A DNA stretch of 64,000 nucleotides from Lachnospiraceae bacterium (GTDB lineage Bacteria; Bacillota; Clostridia; Lachnospirales; Lachnospiraceae): positions 18,832 to 82,831 of the forward strand of contig JAAVZU010000047.1 of NCBI GenBank assembly GCA_022791815.1. Direction: 5' to 3'. The notes below the pieces were generated by a model. The model searched no databases and had not been told where the DNA came from. It worked only from the letters and a program-made list of their open reading frames with translations. Below, piece after piece: positions 25,887 through 34,772 of this stretch (position 1 is the stretch's first letter; each line of letters starts with the position of its first letter). A program made the position numbers and the translations under genes.

Positions 25887-26303
25887 TTAAAAATTACCAT
25901 TACACTTATATTCTTTGTTGCGGTCCTTTTTCTGTCTTAACAACAAGTCAAAAGTGCCTACACCAGTTTCATTATCAAATGATTCTTCGTATGACACAAC
26001 AAAGGCATTATTCATTTCTACAGAACGTACTGTTGTTGATGCATGTACATATTCTACAGTAACCATTCCATAACAAGTTGCCTCTTCTACTGGAATCATT
26101 GACCATTTTGCAAGTTGCAATGTTGGATCGCCACTGATTTCTTCTGCAATGATTCTTCCCTTTACCTGTAGTCCAATTGCCAAATCATTGGAACGAGCAT
26201 TACTGTCGTCTGGTGTGTCTGAAATCAGTTTTACTGATGTTACAATTGTGTCATCCAGTTTAAAAGAACCTGGACCGCCTGATACGTTTAATGAAAATCC
26301 CAT
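25887..26303 (-). CDS. Hcp/tube-like protein 1
   Basis: 138 aa from the ATG at 26303 (MGFSLNVSGGPGSFKLDDT). AGGAGG lies 7 nt upstream of this ATG and too close to the other ATG at 26309, so the 157-aa reading is rejected. DDSNARSNDLAIGLQVKGRI and VGTFDLLLRQKKDRN mark the tube-protein fold, paralogous to 25457-25867. Two tube paralogues may build different sections, or one may cap the other. Located directly after the sheath gene, as in T6SS and eCIS operons. Confidence 0.8.
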   Translation of the reverse strand: MGFSLNVSGGPGSFKLDDTIVTSVKLISDTPDDSNARSNDLAIGLQVKGRIIAEEISGDPTLQLAKWSMIPVEEATCYGMVTVEYVHASTTVRSVEMNNAFVVSYEESFDNETGVGTFDLLLRQKKDRNKEYKCNGNF

Positions 26304-26363
26304 TTTCATTCCTCCTAATCTTAATTTATTTATGATAAACAACATAATGTTGTTAATCATCCA

Positions 26364-28541
26364 TTATACCCTTGTTGCTGAAGTTGATTTTGTGATCTCA
26401 ACTTCAAGATTTTTAATATTTCCATTGAAACCAAGATTGATATTACAAAGATTTGTCTCTTCATCAATGGTACATCCAATATCATCACCCTCTTGCACAA
26501 TGGCATTGATAAAATCCTTGTCATTGAGCCATAGAGACTTTTGGCTCTGCGGATTGTTACTAAAAAATTTGATAACATTATCCTGCTTAAAGTCATTACT
26601 ATAAAAACGTAACATTCTTTCTATATATGTACTAACTAATGTTTTATATACAGAATCGTAAATATCATCCACCATTGCCATGGTTCTGGCTTTGTATACT
26701 GTTACCCGTTTAATGTCCTTTCCATCCAATTGGGAATTTTCTGAAGCAAATACAAATCCAAATCCTCTATTATTTATTGTTGCTTTAATATCATTCGTAT
26801 ATCCAGTAATTTCTTGTGCCATTGTTGTCAATACTTTTAATGCATTGTCTTCTGCCTCAATATCAAAGCGGACTCCTGGATATTTTGGACTTACTCTTCT
26901 AAAGCAGGTCTTTAAATACTCAGGACACTGATATGCTGCAACGATACCTGCTGCCACATAAGCTGCACCAACATATACCCCTTCAATCCACAACTTTAAA
27001 ATATCTTCTCTTTCTTTGGATAACATTACACCGCCATTTTCATTAACCTGCATTCTATTATCAATAATTACCCCTGATTTTTCCTTTGGTACAATTGTAA
27101 AATTCGGTAAACAGCAAGAAACATACTCACTGTAATCTTTTCTTTGCAAAAATTCACACTTGTTAATAAAATCATCCACACCAGATGTTGCGACATAATT
27201 GAATGTTGTAGTGTCTGCATTCTGAAAATTAAAGAATGTCTGTACTTTATATTTGTGAATTGTTTCCAAAAGAGTTGCCAAAGATTCCATGGTATTTCCT
27301 TCTTCACGCTGTTCTTTCTTTGTTCCTTTAAAACGTTCACGGCGTACTTTTACTTTTCCTGATACTTCTAGTTCAATATCTGGCACAATACCAAACCAAA
27401 CTGTATTTGCATATTCATTTTTTGTATTAACCGTATTAAGATATGTCTCTAACCTTGGTAGATTAGAACTTTTTACCAACATATCTAATTTTGTATTAGT
27501 AATCAGTAAAGATGGTATCATTCCTTTTTGCTTTGTTGTATACTGATCAAAAAACATTTTTACTCCAAGCATCTTTTCTACTAATGGCTTTACGGTTTTT
27601 ACAAACTCGTCTTTTGCCTCTTTATAAAATTCCAGATAACTGTTGTACTTTTCTACCTCTGCAGGTACATTAATCTGGTCGTCTACTACTGCTGTTAATG
27701 GACAAAAAGTTCTTACTACAAGGCTTCTCACATAATCAGACGGTTCATCTGTACTAATCGCATCATAATCATCTTCAAAAGTTTCGATTAATCCAGCCAT
27801 ATTATTATCTGTAATAGCAATTAACTCCTTCTTTTCATCCTTAGGTGCTTCTAATACTTTTAACTCGCCGTCATCCCCCATGCTTAATACACCAATTTGT
27901 AAAGGTGCTGCATCATCATCCTGGGATGCCTTCGTAAGTAAAAGCCTTGTTTTAATGTCTTCAATTGCAAGTGGCAGCATTGCCATAACATTATTGTAAT
28001 TTTTGCTTGCTTCTTCAAACTTATAATTTAACTTGTCTGCAATCTCATATTTATTTGGATCTCCTTCTTCTAATTCTTCGTGTTTCTCATACAAATAATG
28101 GATTTCTTTTCTAACCTGCTTAATATCATCCATAATCTTTTTTGGGGAAATCATATCTAATATTTTTTCAAATTTGAAGTCAACATTGATAATTCCCTGT
28201 GACCGTTTTGTTTCAATCAATGTAAACAACATATTTAAGAAATCATTCTGTCTGTTTAACGGAATTTCTGTAACATATTCCTCTGGAATTTGTTCTGGTT
28301 TCTTTAATGTATATAATACTTTCTGATCTCCAGCACTAAAATACGAGTACACAACTGGCTCAAATTTATCCAGAAATTCGTCAAAATCACGAACTAACAG
28401 ATGTTCATTGATCTCCTTAATCTTGGCATCATTCAAGCTTTCTACATCTTTGACATCTCCAACTAAAGTCAGCAAGTCTAACTTTTGTGGATTAATCTCT
28501 TCAAATAACATAGTACGGTTGGTTTGTTTAATAACTTCCAT
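26364..28541 (-). CDS. contractile sheath protein, TssBC-like single chain
   Basis: 725 aa from the ATG at 28541 (MEVIKQTNRTM), behind AAAGGAGAG; the longer frame to 28580 lacks a site. T6SS sheaths consist of TssB (about 160 aa) and TssC (about 500 aa); this chain is as long as both together. The N-terminal 230 residues are helical. The middle has SLLITNTKLDMLVKSSNLPR and TVWFGIVPDIELEVSGKVKV. The C-terminal third (VGAAYVAAGIVAAYQCPEYL, then NRGFGFVFASENSQLDG and RVTVYKARTMAMVDDIYDSV) resembles the TssC/phage-sheath C-terminal domain, with VEITKS near the end. I infer one polypeptide forming the sheath. It is the first gene of the structural block, followed by two tube genes. Confidence 0.8.
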   Translation of the reverse strand: MEVIKQTNRTMLFEEINPQKLDLLTLVGDVKDVESLNDAKIKEINEHLLVRDFDEFLDKFEPVVYSYFSAGDQKVLYTLKKPEQIPEEYVTEIPLNRQNDFLNMLFTLIETKRSQGIINVDFKFEKILDMISPKKIMDDIKQVRKEIHYLYEKHEELEEGDPNKYEIADKLNYKFEEASKNYNNVMAMLPLAIEDIKTRLLLTKASQDDDAAPLQIGVLSMGDDGELKVLEAPKDEKKELIAITDNNMAGLIETFEDDYDAISTDEPSDYVRSLVVRTFCPLTAVVDDQINVPAEVEKYNSYLEFYKEAKDEFVKTVKPLVEKMLGVKMFFDQYTTKQKGMIPSLLITNTKLDMLVKSSNLPRLETYLNTVNTKNEYANTVWFGIVPDIELEVSGKVKVRRERFKGTKKEQREEGNTMESLATLLETIHKYKVQTFFNFQNADTTTFNYVATSGVDDFINKCEFLQRKDYSEYVSCCLPNFTIVPKEKSGVIIDNRMQVNENGGVMLSKEREDILKLWIEGVYVGAAYVAAGIVAAYQCPEYLKTCFRRVSPKYPGVRFDIEAEDNALKVLTTMAQEITGYTNDIKATINNRGFGFVFASENSQLDGKDIKRVTVYKARTMAMVDDIYDSVYKTLVSTYIERMLRFYSNDFKQDNVIKFFSNNPQSQKSLWLNDKDFINAIVQEGDDIGCTIDEETNLCNINLGFNGNIKNLEVEITKSTSATRV

Positions 28542-28616
28542 CTTTTTCTCTCCTTTGTCTAATATTTTTTCCTCAATCACTCACCCTTATAGTCATGAAT
28601 AATCTTGGTTTATATA

Positions 28617-28644
28617 ATTATAAAATTACATATGCCAGATGAAA
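28617..28644 (-). promoter_or_regulatory. possible promoter for the sheath-tube block
   Basis: On the minus strand a perfect TATAAT (28617-28622) lies 16 nt after TTTCAT (28639-28644, weak -35). It is in the only long gap (28542-28715) between kinase and sheath genes. A separate promoter here would explain strong structural-gene expression ahead of the 25.4-kb terminator. Confidence 0.4.
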
Positions 28645-28715
28645 TATGCTCACAAATCATTACAAAAATATCAAAACACTTTCACATCTCCGTTTTGTCA
28701 TATATAATTTCATAT

Positions 28716-29621
28716 TTACCATAACAAAAAGTACAAAATCTGCAAATTCTTCCATCTTTTTTCTGGCATCAGGTACAAACATCTCATAATTGCCCATTCC
28801 AAAATCCAAGGAATTGTTACAAATCCTGATAACGGGATCACCTTATCTTCACTCAATCGTTCCTCAGCACTTTGTATCATACGGCCAGTTAGAAGATAAT
28901 AGCATATTGCTCCCACACTATACACATCTGCCTGAAATGAAACTTTGCTCTCATGATACAATTCTGGTGCAGAAAACACTCTGCTTACAAAAACTGTGCT
29001 ATCCTTTTGTTGTTCTTCTGCAAATTCTGCCACTCCAAAATCTATCACATAGATTTTATGATCTTCACCTACGATTAAATTGGATGGTTTTAAATCCTTA
29101 TGTATTATTCCAATATTATGAATCTGCATTACTGCAAGTATGATTTGTCTTGCCAATTCCTTAAATTGCAATTTGGAATTTGACTTTATATAGTGGTTTA
29201 AATCCACTCCAGCAATATATTCTAATACTAAATACCTTGTATTATTCTCCTCAAAATATTCCAGATATCGTACAATATTAGTCCTCTGCTCAATGGGAAC
29301 AGTATTTATTCTTTGATGTATTTTACATTCTCTTTCAAATATTTTTCTAGCATTTTCATATTGTCTTTTAAATGCAACACCTTTACATACCAGTGTTTTT
29401 TTATCTAAATCTCTGTTTGCATAATCATAAGGACAAAACTCTTTCATTAACACTTGTTTTATCTGGTCACCCTTTTTCATTTCTGCCAAATACACTAGAT
29501 TGATATGTCCCATTGCAACATATTGTTTTACCTTATACTTTCCATCTTTTAAAGTACTATCTAAAGACAGCCCTATATCAGCAAACTGACCGAAAACTTC
29601 CTTATTCCAGTTCTCTGCCAT
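28716..29621 (-). CDS. Ser/Thr protein kinase (Hanks type)
   Basis: 301 aa, soluble, a bare kinase domain. Seen: the VAIK-like VLMKEFC (Lys near residue 58), catalytic loop IIHKDLKPSNLIV (HKD instead of HRD, about residue 175), VIDFG (about 193), the APE-like SAPELYHE and DVYSVGAICYYLLTG. All catalytic residues are present. It lacks the membrane segment and PASTA repeats of PrkC, so it is a dedicated kinase, like PpkA of the T6SS pathway. It overlaps the VWA gene by 20 nt (29602-29621), so they are translated together. Confidence 0.9.
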   Translation of the reverse strand: MAENWNKEVFGQFADIGLSLDSTLKDGKYKVKQYVAMGHINLVYLAEMKKGDQIKQVLMKEFCPYDYANRDLDKKTLVCKGVAFKRQYENARKIFERECKIHQRINTVPIEQRTNIVRYLEYFEENNTRYLVLEYIAGVDLNHYIKSNSKLQFKELARQIILAVMQIHNIGIIHKDLKPSNLIVGEDHKIYVIDFGVAEFAEEQQKDSTVFVSRVFSAPELYHESKVSFQADVYSVGAICYYLLTGRMIQSAEERLSEDKVIPLSGFVTIPWILEWAIMRCLYLMPEKRWKNLQILYFLLW

Positions 29622-31686
29622 TTTTTAATCCTCCAGTATTTCTATAATGAAGCTCTATCTCTGCTCCGTTTTCTTCAAAGCATACATATATCACATCTCC
29701 ATCGCATAAATGAACAGGTATGTTTTTTTCTACCAACTTGTTTCCTAAAAAAATACTTCCTTGCAGATTATGTACAATTGTAATCTTGCTTTCATTATAT
29801 GGATATATCCATATCCTCTCTGCTCCTAGAAAATAATCTTTAACTTTTCCCTCTTTTAATAAGGTATACAAAGTAACTCCCACACCAGGGTAATTCTCTA
29901 ACCTCCATGCCATCATTGGCAAATCATTTGCACTCTTTACATCTGTAAAATACCCTATCAAGGTTCCACAAAATTCTTTTTCCAAAGCTTTTTTCTTTTT
30001 ATTCTTCTGTATTAAATATAGAAGAAAGTATATTAAAATGGTAAAACATACAATACTGCCGATTGCTGCTGCAATAATATACTCTTGATATATCTCCCAA
30101 AAAGTTCCCACATAAACGGTCAAATCAATTTGGTACTTTTCTTTTTCTGTTTCTGCAATAATTTTAACTTTCTGTGTTCCCAATTGTTTTCCATGTATTT
30201 TTAATGTATCTTTATCTATTTTTGCAACTATGCTATCTCCATCTTCCAACACAACAGAGTATTCCATTTCTTTATTAAACTTATTTTCAAATATTTTGTT
30301 TAAATTATATTGTTTGTCTTTTTGAATACAGATTCTGTTTTGTAATTTATTCACAGTCTGCGGTTCTTTATTTTTAATTTCGTATTCTCCAGATTTATAA
30401 AATCCTTCTCCTAAACTTCCTTTATATTTTATTAAAAAATAATACTTGCCTTCTTCTCTAGGTATAAACTCAATAAAATATCCTTCTTTATCCTGTTTAG
30501 CACTAATCTGCACCTGTGTTTTTGTGTCTTCATGAATTGCGTAGAAAGTGCAGTTTAAATCTTTAAATTCCTTTTGATTACATAAATTTTCTCCTGTTTG
30601 TCCATCTGCAAACCAAAAAGTAAGTTCTGCGTTTTCTCCTGTATTCATCTTGTCTTTCATTTCAAAGGTTCCAGTGAATTCATATTCTCCCTGAGTATTC
30701 ATGCTTACAGCTGCACCTTTTTTCGTCTTGTAGTACAGTGTTAATTCTTTGTTCTTTGGTTTTTCTATTTCAAATATTGTATAAAACTTCGCATTTCCTA
30801 TTTTCTTTATTCTTTCATTTTCCTCTAAAATTCCAGCGGTCTCTATTTTAGAAGAAGAAAGGATTACCATTCTATATTTACGCAAAGAACATTGTGGAAG
30901 TTTTACTTTAAACTTCTGAATCTTTCCATTTGCTAATTCAGTCGTCTGATTTACCAAAGCAGATGTCTGATAGTTTGCCATAATTCCATTGATAATTTCT
31001 AATAATTGGAAAGGGCTAGTTGCTGCATAAGCTTGTCCATTTGTTTGCTTTGAAATGGTTTCAAGATAATCCAAAATCTCACTAAACTGATTATTTAACC
31101 CTACTGTATATATTTTTATATTATTCTTTTTTGCAGCAGAAATGCTTTGTTCCACATCATCCTGAGACTGTTCCTCTGTCCTTCCAGTATTACTATTTGC
31201 CAAATCTGTCTCTCCATCTGACAACATACAAATTATTGGTGTACGATTGTTATTTTTACCCTTTGACAGCATAGAAACAGATTTTTTTAACCCAAGTCCT
31301 ATATCCGTTTCTCCCTTAAATTCCACATTTCCTATATAATTTTTCAATTCTGTTCTTTTCTTTTTATCTGCAGCATCTATAAGGGAATAGGAATATGCAA
31401 TTGTATCATTATATCCTACAAACCCAACACGATTATTTCCTGAACTGCAGATATCTGTCATCATTTTCATAATATCTATGGATATTCTATTAGGATCCGT
31501 ATTCTTCATAGAACCACTAATGTCAAGCAAAAATACAATGTCACATCCTTCTGTCTGTTGCATGGTCAGTACAGAATCACTTGTATCTTTTGCTATTACA
31601 CAATCAGAAATAGGAAATGCAAGGATGCATAAAACCTGTAGACAAACGATACTTATAAAAAATATCTGTTTTAAATGCCATTTCAT
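29602..31686 (-). CDS. extracytoplasmic VWA-domain membrane protein with C-terminal FHA-like region
   Basis: 694 aa from the ATG at 31686; AAAGGGATG fits it better than the upstream ATG at 31707. A signal peptide (FFISIVCLQVLCILAFPIS) is followed by a VWA domain with MIDAS DISGSMKNTD near residue 57 and SDGETD later. Beta-sandwich regions lead to a membrane helix at about 545-565 (IIAAAIGSIVCFTILIYFLL). The cytosolic end (about 590-694) looks FHA-like (SKITIVHNLQGSIFLGNK). A VWA sensor coupled to the adjacent kinase recalls PpkA, where kinase and VWA are one chain. I infer a surface sensor that feeds the phosphorylation switch. Confidence 0.8.
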   Translation of the reverse strand: MKWHLKQIFFISIVCLQVLCILAFPISDCVIAKDTSDSVLTMQQTEGCDIVFLLDISGSMKNTDPNRISIDIMKMMTDICSSGNNRVGFVGYNDTIAYSYSLIDAADKKKRTELKNYIGNVEFKGETDIGLGLKKSVSMLSKGKNNNRTPIICMLSDGETDLANSNTGRTEEQSQDDVEQSISAAKKNNIKIYTVGLNNQFSEILDYLETISKQTNGQAYAATSPFQLLEIINGIMANYQTSALVNQTTELANGKIQKFKVKLPQCSLRKYRMVILSSSKIETAGILEENERIKKIGNAKFYTIFEIEKPKNKELTLYYKTKKGAAVSMNTQGEYEFTGTFEMKDKMNTGENAELTFWFADGQTGENLCNQKEFKDLNCTFYAIHEDTKTQVQISAKQDKEGYFIEFIPREEGKYYFLIKYKGSLGEGFYKSGEYEIKNKEPQTVNKLQNRICIQKDKQYNLNKIFENKFNKEMEYSVVLEDGDSIVAKIDKDTLKIHGKQLGTQKVKIIAETEKEKYQIDLTVYVGTFWEIYQEYIIAAAIGSIVCFTILIYFLLYLIQKNKKKKALEKEFCGTLIGYFTDVKSANDLPMMAWRLENYPGVGVTLYTLLKEGKVKDYFLGAERIWIYPYNESKITIVHNLQGSIFLGNKLVEKNIPVHLCDGDVIYVCFEENGAEIELHYRNTGGLKNGRELE

Positions 31687-31775
31687 ATCTTCATCCCTTT
31701 CACACATTTATATAAACCCTAATTTATCATTAATAAACCTATTAAACCTTCTTAAAGACTACAGATAATCTTATT

Positions 31776-32534
31776 TTATTCTTTTACTTTAATATAAATC
31801 GCAGTGATATTGTCTTTTTCCCCACGTTCTAAAACTTCATCAACTAAGGTTTCTGCTGTTTGCTGCATATCAGATTGTTCCATATATTTCATCTCTTCCA
31901 AAATATCTTCCACCTCCCCAATATTTAGCATATTATACTGTCCGTCACTACATAAGAAAAAAACATCACCTTCCTGAACATGCCCATTCATATTCTGTAT
32001 TTCCAACACAGGGCTTACACCTATAGACTGCAATAATACATGTTTTTCTTTTCCACTTTCCGCCTCTTTTTCTGTTATCTGCCCGTTTCTAAGCTTTGCC
32101 GCTGCAACAGTATGATCAAAGGTTAGACACCTCAAATTATTTGTAAACAAATATATACGTGTGTCACCAACATGAAACAAAAAATATTCTCCTGCTATTA
32201 ATAAAATCCCAGATAATGTTGTTCCAAGTTTAGCTCCAGCATCCTGCCCCATTCTTAGTAATTCAAAATGAATAGTCTCAATCTCCACATTTAATTGTTG
32301 TAAAATATCTGTGGATACCTCAAATTTTACCTTTGAAATCTGGCTAAACCATCTACCCAACCGGCTAGTTACATATTTGCACGCTCTATCACCATACTGT
32401 AATCCCCCCACACCATCACACACTACAGCCAAACATGCAGTACCATGCATGGTTTCTTCTATTTGGAGCAAATATGTATCTTCATTTACTTTTTTTATTC
32501 CGGCATCTGTCACAGCCGCTGAAACAAACTTCAT
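31776..32534 (-). CDS. cytosolic PP2C-type Ser/Thr phosphatase
   Basis: 252 aa, PP2C family, all motifs intact: VVCDGVGGLQYGDRA, LGTTLSGI, VGDTRIYLF, LCSDGQYNML and EKDNITAIYIKV. No membrane helix, unlike the second PP2C at 23418-24251. It probably dephosphorylates substrates of the neighbouring kinase. GTAGGAGGTTCTT precedes the ATG at 32534; the gap to the FHA/DUF6382-like gene is 9 nt. Confidence 0.9.
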   Translation of the reverse strand: MKFVSAAVTDAGIKKVNEDTYLLQIEETMHGTACLAVVCDGVGGLQYGDRACKYVTSRLGRWFSQISKVKFEVSTDILQQLNVEIETIHFELLRMGQDAGAKLGTTLSGILLIAGEYFLFHVGDTRIYLFTNNLRCLTFDHTVAAAKLRNGQITEKEAESGKEKHVLLQSIGVSPVLEIQNMNGHVQEGDVFFLCSDGQYNMLNIGEVEDILEEMKYMEQSDMQQTAETLVDEVLERGEKDNITAIYIKVKE

Positions 32535-32543
32535 AAGAACCTC

Positions 32544-33905
32544 CTACATACTATGAAAAATATATACCTTACTGCCTATTTTTACCTGACTTCCTTCTGC
32601 CAGCTCCGCTTGATTCTTTATAAGAACTTCATTTACTTTTGTTCCATTACTAGAATTCAAATCTTCTATATAATACTTGCCATTTCTGTTTATTACCTTG
32701 GCATGTCTTTTTGATACGGAATTATCATCCACCTTAAAATCTGTTCCACTTTCTCTGCCAATAATAAATTCTGGTTTATCAATAAAAATTCTATCCATAA
32801 GACTGGACTTCCCATTTTCAAGGAAATATGCCTGCGACATATCCAAATCTCCATATAGTACACAAGTACCTTCACCTACTGGTTCTTTTTTTGGTAGAGT
32901 TGTATTTTCCCTTGAAACTCTAGCATTTGATAAATCATTTTCTACAAAATTAAGCTTTTTATCTTCTGTATTGTTTATATGATTATTTTCAAAGCTAATT
33001 GTATTTTTTTGTATAGTTATATCCATACTTTGATCTTTCTCTACTACTGGCTGCTGTACTTGCTGTATTACTTGCCTATTATCATTGTGGCTTAAAGGAG
33101 TCAATGTTTCTGCCGCCATATCTTTGTCACGCAACAGAACCATTGCCAAAACTGTTATTATTATTTCACAAATGTTTACTATAATAATATTTTTTAGTTC
33201 TATAGCGTCCTTATTAGCAAAAAATTTTATAAATATAGGGATAACAATTCCAGTTAGTATCTCTATAGCTACTACTATATAACGGAAAACCTTGTAGTCT
33301 TTTGATTTATAAATTATCTTTTCTACTGGCACTTCCATTATTTTTTCCTCTATTTTTTCAGAAATATCTGTACTTTTTTCTTTTGCCCCTTGTATGTCTT
33401 TTATAATATCTTCTATTATAATTTGTTCACAATTTTTATTTTCCAATAATATTCCTAATAAAAGTGCCGAATCTTTGGTTTGAATTTTAGATAATAACTC
33501 TGACAATAATTCCCTAATACAATTTTCTGCTGTACATAATGACTCCTCTGTTGGCACATAAACAATTCGTATCTTGCCACTTTGAGGATGAATAAAGATA
33601 TTATCTAGCGAAACACATGCATTGCCCATTTTATATCCAGCCTTTTCTAATTTTACAAATGCTTCTAATATTACTAATAAAACAGATTTAAATTCTTTAA
33701 ATACATAACTTTTCCCATTAACATGTTCTGCAATAGAAATATATTCTCCTCTATGATATAATATTACATTGTCTTCATATCTGTCCTTCAAAGACGGAAC
33801 AAAATAAGGAAGACTATTCATTCCCTGCAACTGAGTATAATCTACTTTTATATTGTCCTCGACTTTTATTTTTAAATATCCATCTTCGGTATATCCAATT
33901 ATCAT
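32544..33905 (-). CDS. membrane protein with N-terminal DUF6382-like and C-terminal FHA domains
   Basis: 453 aa. The N-terminal 170 residues resemble DUF6382 (ISIAEHVNGKSYVFKEFKSV), which looks kinase-like but has no catalytic motifs. Two membrane helices: about 205-228 (VVAIEILTGIVIPIFIKF) and 240-262 (NIIIVNICEIIITVLAMVLL). The C-terminal FHA (about 375-450) is canonical: FIIGRESGTDFKVDDNSVSK, then RHAKVI and YIEDLNSSNGTKVN. It should bind a phospho-Thr partner near the membrane, perhaps the anchor of the CIS. Confidence 0.85.
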   Translation of the reverse strand: MIIGYTEDGYLKIKVEDNIKVDYTQLQGMNSLPYFVPSLKDRYEDNVILYHRGEYISIAEHVNGKSYVFKEFKSVLLVILEAFVKLEKAGYKMGNACVSLDNIFIHPQSGKIRIVYVPTEESLCTAENCIRELLSELLSKIQTKDSALLLGILLENKNCEQIIIEDIIKDIQGAKEKSTDISEKIEEKIMEVPVEKIIYKSKDYKVFRYIVVAIEILTGIVIPIFIKFFANKDAIELKNIIIVNICEIIITVLAMVLLRDKDMAAETLTPLSHNDNRQVIQQVQQPVVEKDQSMDITIQKNTISFENNHINNTEDKKLNFVENDLSNARVSRENTTLPKKEPVGEGTCVLYGDLDMSQAYFLENGKSSLMDRIFIDKPEFIIGRESGTDFKVDDNSVSKRHAKVINRNGKYYIEDLNSSNGTKVNEVLIKNQAELAEGSQVKIGSKVYIFHSM

Positions 33906-33946
33906 TATTTTTCTCCATCTTTCTTTTTTATAAATTTAACAAAATG

Positions 33947-34321
33947 CTACATTTTAAAGCCAAAAAAATCACTAAATTGATTAAAAATACTCTCTTTATC
34001 CATTTTAAAATCTTTTTTGGTCTGATTAGATGATGTTCTTTGTGTTTGTGTTGTATGGGGGACTCTTTGCCCTGCCTTTTGTTGAAACATTTCTTCATTT
34101 GACTTTGAATTTTTCATGGATGCTTCATAGTCATACTTTTCTTTTTTCTTTTCATCACTTAAAATTGCATAAGCATCATTAATCTCTTTAAATTTCTCTT
34201 CTGCTTCTTTGTTACCTGGATTAGAATCTGGATGATACTTTCTTGCTAAATTTCTATAAGCTTTTCTTATTTCATCTTTACTAGCAGAATTATGAAGTCC
34301 TAATACACTATATGGATTCAT
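33947..34321 (-). CDS. DnaJ-like J-domain protein of the CIS cluster
   Basis: 124 aa. J domain at residues 2-65 with the HPD motif in [20 protein letters not shown]; the C-terminal Gln/Lys/Ser-rich tail ends [18 protein letters not shown]. No G/F or zinc region, so it is a minimal J protein, not housekeeping DnaJ. First gene of the CIS operon; AAAGGAGGGAGCC precedes ATG 34321. It is the expected co-chaperone of the Hsp70-like protein at 16526-19213. Confidence 0.85.
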   Translation of the reverse strand: MNPYSVLGLHNSASKDEIRKAYRNLARKYHPDSNPGNKEAEEKFKEINDAYAILSDEKKKEKYDYEASMKNSKSNEEMFQQKAGQRVPHTTQTQRTSSNQTKKDFKMDKESIFNQFSDFFGFKM

Positions 34322-34355
34322 TGGCTCCCTCCTTTTTTTTATGTATCTAGTTTCC

Positions 34356-34382
34356 TTTATAATTACAATTCAACCTTGTAAA
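34356..34382 (-). promoter_or_regulatory. possible promoter of the CIS operon
   Basis: Minus strand: TTTACA (34377-34382) and TATAAA (34356-34361) with a 15-nt spacer, upstream of the DnaJ-like gene. The spacing is short, so an activator could be required. The phased repeat array at 34481-34590 lies about 100 bp further upstream. Confidence 0.35.
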
Positions 34383-34480
34383 GAAAACTTTTTATTTTTC
34401 AATAAATACTTTCCAACTTATTAATCATACAACAATTTTTTTTGAATTTCCTTTGGTTTTTGTACCTAATTTTTATAATT

Positions 34481-34590
34481 TTTTGTAGGTTTTTGGGGGG
34501 AAATGTAGGTTTTTGTAGGTTTTTGGGGGTCATATGTCGAAAAATGTAGATTTTTGTAGGTAAATGTTGGTTTTTGTAGGTTTTTGTGGT
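34481..34590. promoter_or_regulatory. 10-bp-phased G/T repeat array with a 0A-box-like site
   Basis: About eleven 10-bp units, mostly TTTTTGTAGG or variants, follow one another with GT(A/T)GG at 34485, 34505, 34515, 34546, 34556, 34566, 34576 and 34586; G-runs fall on the same phase at 34495 and 34525. One unit carries TGTCGAA at 34535-34541, matching the core of a Spo0A box. The array sits between the CIS operon and a Spo0A-like regulator. I infer cooperative binding of that regulator on one face of the helix. Confidence 0.7.
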
Positions 34591-34604
34591 ATATTTAATC
34601 TATG

Positions 34605-34739
34605 TGTAATTGTTCAAAACCATAAACAATTATATTTAAACCTATAATAGTTTACCTTTGACTAAGGAACATAAGCACTATAAATTTAGTTTTTTTATAA
34701 AACATGCAGTGAATGTGTATGTTTACTTGAATAGTTACA
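34605..34739 (+). repeat. dispersed intergenic repeat, copy A
   Basis: About 135 bp beginning with an imperfect palindrome (TAATTGTTCAAAACCATAAAC) and ending TTGAATAGTTAC. It aligns along its whole length with copy B at 40488-40622 with few gaps. The ends carry a GTAACTATT-type sequence. It lies just upstream of the response regulator gene. Confidence 0.7.
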
Positions 34740-34772
34740 TAGATGTTATCATTACATAAGGAGATGAATATC

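Noticed and set aside
32544..33905. Type VII secretion EssB-like protein
   Set aside because: The N-terminal domain is only distantly kinase-like, and no other T7SS genes (EssC, WXG100) are present.
34481..34590. CRISPR array
   Set aside because: Period is 10 bp with no spacers; these are phased short repeats.
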